Source: JABFWF01 sp035539135 (GTDB lineage: Bacteria; Pseudomonadota; Gammaproteobacteria; Xanthomonadales; Xanthomonadaceae). From it: DNA of 64,000 nucleotides. Numbering within the stretch: position 1 is the stretch's first letter; the number at the start of each line of letters is the position of its first letter. A program made the translations under genes and the position numbers. The stretch covers positions 310,001 through 374,000 of the forward strand of contig DATLJD010000014.1 in assembly GCA_035539135.1 (NCBI GenBank), in the 5' to 3' direction. The notes below the pieces were generated by a model. That model did not search any database. It was not told the origin of the DNA and was given only the letters and a program-made list of their open reading frames with translations. This document shows, one piece after another, positions 36,915 through 43,975 of the stretch.

Positions 36915-39200
36915 TCAGCCCGCCAGCGCGTCCGCGGCGGCCACGATCTCCGCGTCCGAGGGGATCACCAGGAAGGCCGCGCCCGCCAGCGGGGTGAAGG
37001 TGTCGGCGCCGACGACGCGGCGCAACGGCTTGTCGCCCAGGCCGCCCTCCGCCAGCGCGGTGATCACGCCCTCGCCCACGCCGGCGCTGCGGCGGCCTTC
37101 GTCGACCACGATCACCCGCTTCGCGTTCGCCGCCTGCTCGCGGATGAAGGCCTCGTTGAGCGGCACCAGCCAGCGCAGGTCGACCACGCGCACCTTCCAG
37201 CCGTGCTTCGCCTCGATCGCGCGCGCGGCGCGCAGGCTCATCGGCACGCCGTTGCCGAAGGTGAAGACGACCAGGTCGTCGCCCTCGCTGCCGTCATCCG
37301 GCTTGTACACCCTGCCCTCGCCGAGCGGAATGAACTGCTCCGGCGACGGGTACTCGGTCAGCCAGCCGCCGTCGCCCGGCTCGTGCAGGTCCTTGGCCAT
37401 GTACAGCGCGATCGGCTCGAGGAAGGCGCACACGCGCCCGTCGACCTTCGCCAGCGCGGCCAGCGTGCGCAGCATCATCGCCGCGTCGTCGCCGCGCGAC
37501 GGGCAGCCGACCACCAGGCCCGGGATGTCGCGCAGCGCGGTGATCGAGTTGTCGTTGTGGAAGTGGCCGCCGAAGCCGCGCTGGTAGCCCAGCGAGGCGA
37601 TCCGCACCACCATCGGGTTGCGGTACTGGCCGTTGCTGAAGAACTGCAGGCTGGCGGCCTCGCCGCGGATCTGGTCGCAGGCGTTGTGGAAGTACGCCAG
37701 GTACTGGATCTCCGGGATCGGCAGCATGCCCATGTTGGCGTAGCCCTGGGCGAGGCCGAGGATCATGGTCTCGTCGAGCAGCGTGTTGAACACGCGCGCG
37801 CCCTTGAACGCCTTCTGCAGGCCCTTGGTGACGGTGTACACGCCGCCCTTCTGCGCCACGTCCTCGCCGAACAGCAGGGTTTCCGGGTACTTGGCGAACA
37901 GGTCGTGCAGCGCGTTGTTGATCTGGATCGCCAGATGCCGGGGGGCCTGTTTCTCGGGCAGCTTGTCGGCGCCGCCGAAGACCTGCTCGCGCTTGTCCGC
38001 GTAGTCGGAGCGCGCGGCCTCGGCGGCGACCTTGTCAGGCGTGTACGGGGCGAGCGGCGCCACCACCTCCTCGAGCGTCTCCAGGCGCGGGCGGCGGTCG
38101 GCTTCCTCGGCGGCGGCGAAGCACTTCCTGCGCGTGTCCTCGTACAGCGCGAGCACCTCGTCCTGCGACATCAGGCCGGACTCCAGCGCGATCGCCGCCG
38201 AGCGCAGCAGCGGGTCGCCGGCCTCCACCGCGCACAGCTCCTCGATCGAGCGCCACTCGATCTCGAAATCGGTGCCGGCGTGGCCCATGATCCGGGTCGT
38301 GCGCAGGTGCAGGAAGGTCGGCCGGCGGGTGCGCCGGCAGTGTTCGACCGCCGCCTGCACCTGGCCGTAGCCGGCGGCGAGGTCGAGGCCGTCCGCGTAG
38401 AAGTAGTCGAGGTCCGCGCGATCGCGGAAATTGCGCGCCACCCAGCCGTCGGGCGTCTTCACCGAGATGCCGATGCCGTTGTCCTCGCACACGAACAGCA
38501 CCGGCGCCGGCAGCTTCTGGTAGGCGGTCCACGCCGCGGCGTTGAACGCGGTCTGCGCGGTCGCGTGGTTGCTGGAGGCATCGCCGAAGGAGCAGATCGC
38601 GATGCTGTCGTCCGGGATCGGCAGTGGGTGGCCGATGCGCTTCGCCTGCTCGATGGCGACCGCGGTGCCGAGCGCCTTGGGCAGGTGCGAGGCGATGGTC
38701 GAGGTCTGCGGCAGCACCCACAGCGGCTTGCTGCCCCACACCTTGTGGCGGCCGCCGGACGCGGGGTCTTCCTTCGACGCGGCGAACGACAGCGCCGAAT
38801 CCATGATCGGATCCATGCCGGGCAGCTTGCGGAAGCGCTCGGCCATGAAGCCGCCGGAGCGGTAGTGCAGGAACGCGGGATCGGTGTGGCGGGTGAGCCG
38901 CGCGACCATGGCGTTGCCCTCGTGGCCGGAGCTGCCGATCGTGTAGAAGACCTTGTTCTGCACCCGCAGCACGCGCGCCATCAGGTCCAGGTGGCGGCTG
39001 ATCAGCTGCGACTCGAACAATTCGCGGAAGCCGCGCGCGTCGAGCGCGCTGCCGTCGAGGATCGCCTCGCCGGGCGCGGGCCTGGCGCCGGCCCGTCCGT
39101 TCCAGGCGCGCACGAACTCCTGGAAGTTGACGTCGCAGATCTCGGCGCGGTTGAGGCCCTTCATGCGGGCCGGGATGGGGTTGGGGACGGTGGCGAACAT
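36915..39200 (-). CDS. 2-oxoacid dehydrogenase E1, fused alpha and beta subunits
   Basis: 761 residues (an ATG at 39164 is an alternative start). Residues 60-370 are an E1-alpha domain with the thiamine diphosphate motif GDASSNHATAQ...CEDN. Residues 420-755 are an E1-beta transketolase-like domain (LFGEDVAQKGGVYTVTKGL, PIPEIQYLAYF, VVDEGRRSAGVGEGV). This is the branched-chain/2-oxoisovalerate dehydrogenase E1 type as a single chain. No E2 or E3 gene is adjacent, so partners must be elsewhere. The exact 2-oxoacid cannot be told. Confidence 0.88.
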   Translation of the reverse strand: MFATVPNPIPARMKGLNRAEICDVNFQEFVRAWNGRAGARPAPGEAILDGSALDARGFRELFESQLISRHLDLMARVLRVQNKVFYTIGSSGHEGNAMVARLTRHTDPAFLHYRSGGFMAERFRKLPGMDPIMDSALSFAASKEDPASGGRHKVWGSKPLWVLPQTSTIASHLPKALGTAVAIEQAKRIGHPLPIPDDSIAICSFGDASSNHATAQTAFNAAAWTAYQKLPAPVLFVCEDNGIGISVKTPDGWVARNFRDRADLDYFYADGLDLAAGYGQVQAAVEHCRRTRRPTFLHLRTTRIMGHAGTDFEIEWRSIEELCAVEAGDPLLRSAAIALESGLMSQDEVLALYEDTRRKCFAAAEEADRRPRLETLEEVVAPLAPYTPDKVAAEAARSDYADKREQVFGGADKLPEKQAPRHLAIQINNALHDLFAKYPETLLFGEDVAQKGGVYTVTKGLQKAFKGARVFNTLLDETMILGLAQGYANMGMLPIPEIQYLAYFHNACDQIRGEAASLQFFSNGQYRNPMVVRIASLGYQRGFGGHFHNDNSITALRDIPGLVVGCPSRGDDAAMMLRTLAALAKVDGRVCAFLEPIALYMAKDLHEPGDGGWLTEYPSPEQFIPLGEGRVYKPDDGSEGDDLVVFTFGNGVPMSLRAARAIEAKHGWKVRVVDLRWLVPLNEAFIREQAANAKRVIVVDEGRRSAGVGEGVITALAEGGLGDKPLRRVVGADTFTPLAGAAFLVIPSDAEIVAAADALAG

Positions 39201-39251
39201 GGCGTTGCGTTTCTCGATGGCGTCGTTTGCGGAGCCGCGGAACGACAGGGA

Positions 39252-39893
39252 TCAGGTGGACTGGGCGATCAGTGCCGCGGCGGCGGCATCGGGCTCGGGC
39301 ACCGGCACGAAGCGGGGCGTCGCCGCGATCCGCGCCAGCCAGTCGCGGATCGCCGGATAGGGCTCCAGTGACACGCCGCCGTGCGGTGCGACGGAGGTAT
39401 AGGCGAACAACGCGATGTCGGCGATCCCGTAGCGCGGGCCGGTGAACCAGGAGCGCGCCGACAGGTGCCGTTCCATCACCGCGAGCGCCTGGTGGCCGCG
39501 CTCGCGCAGGCGCGGTAGTTCGGCGCGGCGCGGCGAGTCCGCTGGCGTCCAGCCGCAGACGAAGCGCGCGACGGCGATGCAGGGCTCGTGGCTGTACTGC
39601 TCGAAGAACATCCAGCGCAGGGCCTGCGCGCGCTCCCAGGCGTCGTCGGGCCAGAACGGCGTCCCCTCGGCCAGCCAGCACAGGATCGCGTTGGATTCGC
39701 TGAGCACGCGCCCGTCGTCCAGTTCGATGAAGGGCACCTTCCCGTTCGGGTTCCTGGCCAGCATCTCCGGCGTGCGGGTGGAACCGTCGTCGCTGCGGAC
39801 TTCAACCCAGGCGAAGTCGCGCCCGAGCTGTTCCAGCAGCAGCCGCACCTTGTGGCAGTTGCCCGAAGGCGCGAAGCCGTAGACGGTGATCAT
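39252..39893 (-). CDS. glutathione S-transferase family protein
   Basis: 213 residues from the ATG at 39893. N-terminal thioredoxin-like domain with FAPSGNCHKVRLLLEQL, in which Ser/Cys near residue 10 is the likely glutathione contact. NPNGKVPFIELDDGRVLSESNAIL carries the cis-Pro and the ES pair that binds glutathione. A helical domain follows with GIADIALFAYT (N-capping box). The substrate is unknown. It overlaps the GNAT gene upstream by ATGA, so the two are expressed together. Confidence 0.9.
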   Translation of the reverse strand: MITVYGFAPSGNCHKVRLLLEQLGRDFAWVEVRSDDGSTRTPEMLARNPNGKVPFIELDDGRVLSESNAILCWLAEGTPFWPDDAWERAQALRWMFFEQYSHEPCIAVARFVCGWTPADSPRRAELPRLRERGHQALAVMERHLSARSWFTGPRYGIADIALFAYTSVAPHGGVSLEPYPAIRDWLARIAATPRFVPVPEPDAAAAALIAQST

Positions 39894-40444
39894 GCCGCCG
39901 CTCCGGCGCGGCGCCCACGCCACTGTTCGCGGGTCTGGCCCCACAGGCCGATCTCCACTTCGTGGAAGGGCGGCGGCAGCCGGCCCGGGCCGAGATACCG
40001 CGAACCGAGGCGCTCGGCGAGCGCGATCGACGCGGCGTTCGGCGGCTGGATGCTGTGGATCACCTCGGTCCAGCCGAGCGTGTCGAAGGCCCAGTCGATC
40101 GCCGCGGTCGCCGCTTCCAGCGCGTAGCCCTTGCCGGTGAACTCGCGGCGCAGGGCCCAGCCGACCTCGGTGCCCGGCCAGCCATCCGGATGCCAGGGGC
40201 CGCACTGGCCGATCCAGGCGCCGCTCGCCTTTTCCACCAGCGAGAACATCGCGAAGCCCTGCACCGCCCACGCGCCGGGCATCTGCAGGAACTTGCGCCA
40301 GGCCGCGGCGCGCTCCAGGCGGCCGCCGATGTAACGCGCGGTCTCCTCGTCGGCCATCATCGCCGCGTAGGGCTCGAAGTCCTCCATCCGCGGCAGGCGC
40401 AGGACGAGGCGTTCGGTCTCCAGGCGGACATCGGGTGCTGCCAC
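39890..40444 (-). CDS. GNAT-family N-acetyltransferase (RimJ/RimL-like)
   Basis: 184 residues from a GTG at 40444 with GGGGAG six bases before it. LETERLVLRLPRMEDFEPYAAM is the usual opening of the Acetyltransf_3 family. The acetyl-CoA loop appears as RREFTGKGYALEAATAAI (RxxGxG/A form), then NAASIALAERLG. It probably acetylates an amine on a protein, amino acid or antibiotic; the substrate cannot be inferred. Coupled to the GST gene by a 4-base overlap. Confidence 0.88.
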   Translation of the reverse strand: MAAPDVRLETERLVLRLPRMEDFEPYAAMMADEETARYIGGRLERAAAWRKFLQMPGAWAVQGFAMFSLVEKASGAWIGQCGPWHPDGWPGTEVGWALRREFTGKGYALEAATAAIDWAFDTLGWTEVIHSIQPPNAASIALAERLGSRYLGPGRLPPPFHEVEIGLWGQTREQWRGRRAGAAA

Positions 40445-40524
40445 GACGGACTCCCCAATGCGCGGCGCCGTCGGGCTGCCGCGCGCGACGATCGCGGTTC
40501 CGCTGGGGGAACCGCGGATGGAAC

Positions 40525-41688
40525 TCAGAACGCGTTGATGCCGGTCAGCTCGCGGCCGATCACCAGCTGGTGCACCGTTTCCGTGCCTTCGTAGGTGATC
40601 ACCGATTCCAGGTTGAGCGCGTGGCGGATCGCCGCGTGCTCGGTGGTGATGCCGGCCCCGCCGAGCAGGTCGCGGCAGTCGCGCGCGATGTCGATCGCCA
40701 TGCGCACGTTGTTCCACTTCGCCAGCGACACCTGCGCCGGCTGCATGGTGCCCGCGTCCTTCAGGCGGCCGAGCTGCAGGCTGAGCAACTGCGCCAGGGT
40801 GATCCTGCGGGCCATGTCGGCCATCCGGATCTGCGCGCTCTGGGTCGCCGCGACCGGGCGGTCGAACAGGATGCGCTCCTTGGTGTAGCCCAGCGCCTCG
40901 CCGAGGCAGGCGATCGCGGCGCCGATCGGTCCCCAAGTGATGCCGTAGCGGGCCTGGGTGAGGCAGCCGAGCGGCCCCTTCAGGCCCTTCACGTTGGGCA
41001 GGCGGTTGGCCTCCGGCACCCGCACGTTGTCGAAGTACAGCGCGCTGGTCACCGACGCGCGCAGCGACATCTTGTGCTTGATCTCCTGCGCGGCGAAGCC
41101 GGCCATGCCCTTCTCGACCACGAAGCCCTGGATGCCGTCCTCGGTCTGCGCCCAGACGATCGCGATGTCGGCCAGGTTGCCGTTGGTGATCCACATCTTG
41201 GACCCGTTGAGGATCCAGTCGTCGCCGTCGCGCCTGGCATTCGTCTTCATGTTGGCCGGGTCCGAGCCGCCGTGCGGCTCGGTCAGGCCGAAGCAGCCGA
41301 TCACCTTGCCGGCGGCCATGTCCGGCAGCCAGCGCTGGCGCTGCTCCTCGGTACCGTAGGCGTAGATCGGGTACATGCACAACGAGGACTGCACGCTCAC
41401 GAAGCTGCGGATGCCGCTGTCGCCGCGCTCCAGCTCCTGGCAGATCAGGCCGTAGCTGACGGAGTTGAGCCCGGCGCAGCCGTACTGCTCCGGCAACGAG
41501 GACCCCAGCAGGCCAAGTTCCGCGATCTCGCCGACCAGCTCCTTCGGGAAGCGCCCCTGGTCGAAGGCGTCGCCGATGATCGGCAGCACGCGCTCGTCGG
41601 TGAAGCGGGCGACGGTGTCCTGGACCGCGCGCTCCTCCTCGCTGAGCAGGGAGCGGACGTCGTACAGGTCGAAGGGAGGCAGGGCCAT
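40525..41688 (-). CDS. gcdH: glutaryl-CoA dehydrogenase (acyl-CoA dehydrogenase family)
   Basis: 387 residues from the ATG at 41688 (AGGGAGG context on the complement is weak; a longer frame upstream lacks homology). FAD motifs GCFGLTEPHGGSDPANM and WITNGNLADIAIVWA are present, as is YEGTETVHQLVIGRELTG near the C-terminus. The catalytic Glu region in ITYEGT is conserved. Arg in LRASVTSALYFD and overall length fit GcdH, which converts glutaryl-CoA to crotonyl-CoA in lysine and tryptophan breakdown. The latter would connect with the kynurenine-type genes at 54.6-58.9 kb. Confidence 0.88.
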   Translation of the reverse strand: MALPPFDLYDVRSLLSEEERAVQDTVARFTDERVLPIIGDAFDQGRFPKELVGEIAELGLLGSSLPEQYGCAGLNSVSYGLICQELERGDSGIRSFVSVQSSLCMYPIYAYGTEEQRQRWLPDMAAGKVIGCFGLTEPHGGSDPANMKTNARRDGDDWILNGSKMWITNGNLADIAIVWAQTEDGIQGFVVEKGMAGFAAQEIKHKMSLRASVTSALYFDNVRVPEANRLPNVKGLKGPLGCLTQARYGITWGPIGAAIACLGEALGYTKERILFDRPVAATQSAQIRMADMARRITLAQLLSLQLGRLKDAGTMQPAQVSLAKWNNVRMAIDIARDCRDLLGGAGITTEHAAIRHALNLESVITYEGTETVHQLVIGRELTGINAF

Positions 41689-41773
41689 GGGCGGTCGGGT
41701 CCGGAGGACGGGAAACCGCCATTCTATCGGCCCGTGTTGCGCCGCGGCAGTCTCGCCCTGCAACGGCAACGAA

Positions 41774-41797
41774 AAGGCCCCGCCGAAGCGGGGCCTT
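41774..41797 (-). terminator. intrinsic terminator
   Basis: Perfect 10-bp arms AAGGCCCCGC and GCGGGGCCTT around CGAA. On the minus strand the stem is followed by TTCGTTG. It lies 63 bases past the stop of the glycine-zipper gene. Confidence 0.8.
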
Positions 41798-41860
41798 CTT
41801 GGGCCGGGACGCCAAGCGGAGGAGATCCGCCCGGCGGGACGCAGCGGAGCAAGCTCCTCC

Positions 41861-42685
41861 CTACTGGCGGCTGCTGCCGTCGTCCATGGCGGCGACCTGG
41901 GTCACCAGCTTGCCGTCCACCACCGGCAGGCGGTCGCCGGCCGGCTTGTCGTCCATGCGCACGGTGTGCTCGGCGCCGTCGTAGCGGTAGGTCACGTCGT
42001 AGCCGACCGTGCGGTTCTCGCTGCCCAACAGGATCCGGCTGCCCGGGCGGCTGTCCATGCGGGTGCTGCCGGTGGTGCCGTCCGGGTTGCGGTAGGTGAC
42101 CTTGTAGGCGACCACGCGGGTGGCCTCCGATGTCGAGGTCTCGGTATGGCACTGGCGCTCGGTGCGGTTGACGACCTGGCCGCCCACGTGGCGGCGGTCG
42201 ATCTCGCGGCCGGCGAAGCCGCCGCCGACCGCGCCGGCGACCGTGGCCAGCTTCTTGCCCTTGCCGCCGCCGACCTGGTTGCCGATCAGGCCGCCGATCA
42301 CCGCGCCGGCGACGGTGCCGCCGACGTTGCCGTCGCGTTCGGGCAGGCGCTCCTGCACGACCACGTCGTTGCAGACCTCGTGCGGGGTGGACACGGTGCT
42401 GGTCTCACGCACCGGCTCGGTGCCGATCACCTGCGCGTACAGCTTCTCCTTGCGCGTCACCGGCTTGACCGCGACGACCTGCGCGTAGTCGAGAACGGGC
42501 GCGGAGGGCGCGACGCTGGCGTCATCGGCGGGCGCGTCGCCGTCGAGGAGTTGCTGGGCCGCGGGCGCCGCGGCGGCGGCCGTTTCCGGCTGCGCGGGCG
42601 TCCGGCTGTGCTGGAAGGCGGCGACGGCGACGCCGCCGACGAGCAGGGATGCCAGCGCGATCGCGAGGGTGCTGTTGTTCGACAT
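41861..42685 (-). CDS. glycine-zipper 2TM-domain envelope protein
   Basis: 274 residues from the ATG at 42685 with AGGAG upstream. An N-terminal membrane anchor (LAIALASLLVGGVAVAAF) is followed by an Ala/Pro-rich linker. The Rick_17kDa_Anti/glycine-zipper stretch GGTVAGAVIGGLIGNQVGGGKGKKLATVAGAVGGGFAG sits at about 135-172, then a beta-rich C-terminus (YKVTYRNPDGTTGSTRMD, YDVTYRYDGAEHTVRMD) that looks internally repeated. Related proteins sit in the cell envelope with structural or stress roles. It is alone between two terminators or gaps. Confidence 0.85.
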   Translation of the reverse strand: MSNNSTLAIALASLLVGGVAVAAFQHSRTPAQPETAAAAAPAAQQLLDGDAPADDASVAPSAPVLDYAQVVAVKPVTRKEKLYAQVIGTEPVRETSTVSTPHEVCNDVVVQERLPERDGNVGGTVAGAVIGGLIGNQVGGGKGKKLATVAGAVGGGFAGREIDRRHVGGQVVNRTERQCHTETSTSEATRVVAYKVTYRNPDGTTGSTRMDSRPGSRILLGSENRTVGYDVTYRYDGAEHTVRMDDKPAGDRLPVVDGKLVTQVAAMDDGSSRQ

Positions 42686-42839
42686 CGGGTTCTCCTGGCG
42701 CGGACGTCCGCGTCCTGTGTGCGACACGATTGCAGCACCGCCCTGCTGAACGCGCGCCCATCACGCTTACGTTTTTTTCACCGGCAGCTGAACACGCCGA
42801 TGCGACGGGCGTGCTAGCGTCGGCGCAGGTCCACCATCG

Positions 42840-43037
42840 ATGCGCGCCATGCCCAATCCGCTCGTCGCCCCTCTGCTGCGCTGGGTCGGACGCCTCAGCT
42901 ATCCGCGCCTGTTCCTGCTGACCGCGGCATTGTTCCTGGCGGACCTGGTGGTGCCCGACGTGGTGCCCTTCGCGGACGAACTGCTGCTCGGCCTGGGCAC
43001 GCTGTTGCTGGCGAACTGGAAGCGGCGCAAGTCCTGA
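42840..43037 (+). CDS. small membrane protein (DUF6116-like)
   Basis: 65 residues (an ATG at 42849 could be the start). Hydrophobic segment LSYPRLFLLTAALFLADLVVPDVVPFADELLLGLGTLLLANW suggests two short membrane helices, with a basic RRKS end. Small proteins of this type (FPxLFxxTxxLFxxDLxxPDxxPFxDE) occur widely in xanthomonads and relatives and have no known function. It ends 7 bases before tatD and is likely co-transcribed. Confidence 0.75.
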   Translation: MRAMPNPLVAPLLRWVGRLSYPRLFLLTAALFLADLVVPDVVPFADELLLGLGTLLLANWKRRKS

Positions 43038-43044
43038 GCCTCCC

Positions 43045-43845
43045 TTGTACGCTCTGGTCGACAGCCACTGCCACCTCGACGACGCGGCCTTCGACGGCGA
43101 TCGCGACGCGGCGGTGCGGCGCGCACGCGAGGCCGGCGTCGTGCGCCAGGTGGTGCCGGCGGTGGCCGCCGCGGGCTGGGCGAAGCTGCGTACCGTGTGC
43201 GCGGAGGATCCCGGCTTGCACGCCGCCTACGGCCTGCACCCGCTGGCGCTGGCCGCGCACCGGACGGAGCATCTGGCGCAACTGCGCGACTGGATCGAGC
43301 GCGAACGCCCGGTGGCGGTCGGCGAATGCGGACTGGATTACTTCATCGAGGGGCCCGACCGCGACGCGCAGGCCGGTTGGTTCGACGCGCAATTGCGGAT
43401 CGCCCGCGACTTCGACCTGCCGGTCATCGTCCATGCCCGGCGCGCGGTGGATGCGGTGATCCTCGCGATCCGCCACGTCGGCGGCCTCCGCGGCGTGGTG
43501 CACAGTTTCTCCGGCAGCCCGCAGCAGGCCCGCCAGTTGTGGGACCTCGGCTTCCTGCTCGGCCTGGGCGGACCGGTCACCTATCCGCGCGCGAACCGGC
43601 TGCGCCGGCTCGCCGCCGACATGCCGCTCGAGTTCCTGTTGCTGGAGACCGACGCGCCGGACCAGCCCGACGCGGATCACCGGGGCCGGCGCAACGAGCC
43701 GGCGCGCCTGCCGGAGGTGCTCGCCACGATCGCCGCGCTGCGCGGGCAGCCCCGCGCCCTGATCGCCGCCGCGACCACGCGCAATGCCTGCCGCCTGTTT
43801 CGCCTGCCCGAACCGGCGCGGCAGGGCACCGTACCCGACGGCTGA
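43045..43845 (+). CDS. TatD-family metal-dependent hydrolase (YjjV-like)
   Basis: 266 residues starting at a TTG, the only sensible start before the conserved LVDSHCHLD metal motif. Other metal ligands appear in VGECGLDYF (Glu), VIVHARRA (His), VHSFSGS (His) and LLETDAPDQ (Asp). Members are divalent-metal nucleases (TatD/YcfH/YjjV) acting in DNA repair or turnover. It follows the small membrane protein gene by 7 bases. Confidence 0.9.
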   Translation: MYALVDSHCHLDDAAFDGDRDAAVRRAREAGVVRQVVPAVAAAGWAKLRTVCAEDPGLHAAYGLHPLALAAHRTEHLAQLRDWIERERPVAVGECGLDYFIEGPDRDAQAGWFDAQLRIARDFDLPVIVHARRAVDAVILAIRHVGGLRGVVHSFSGSPQQARQLWDLGFLLGLGGPVTYPRANRLRRLAADMPLEFLLLETDAPDQPDADHRGRRNEPARLPEVLATIAALRGQPRALIAAATTRNACRLFRLPEPARQGTVPDG

Positions 43846-43881
43846 TCGCCAGCCTGAATGCGCGCAACCTGGAGCGTCCCC

Positions 43882-43908
43882 TCAAGGGTCGCGCCGGCGG
43901 GCCGTAAA
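43882..43908 (+). promoter_or_regulatory. sigma-28 (FliA)-like promoter before the GAF-GGDEF-EAL gene
   Basis: TCAAGGGT (43882-43889), an 11-base gap and GCCGTAAA (43901-43908) resemble the FliA pattern TAAAGTTT/TCAAG, N11, GCCGATAA. A transcript from about 43915 would leave a leader of about 60 bases before the ATG at 43976. Confidence 0.45.
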
Positions 43909-43975
43909 ATCCCGCGAGGGCCGCTTGCCGCTGGCGCGCGATCCGGAACCGGCCTATTGCGTGGTAGGGAAGCGA

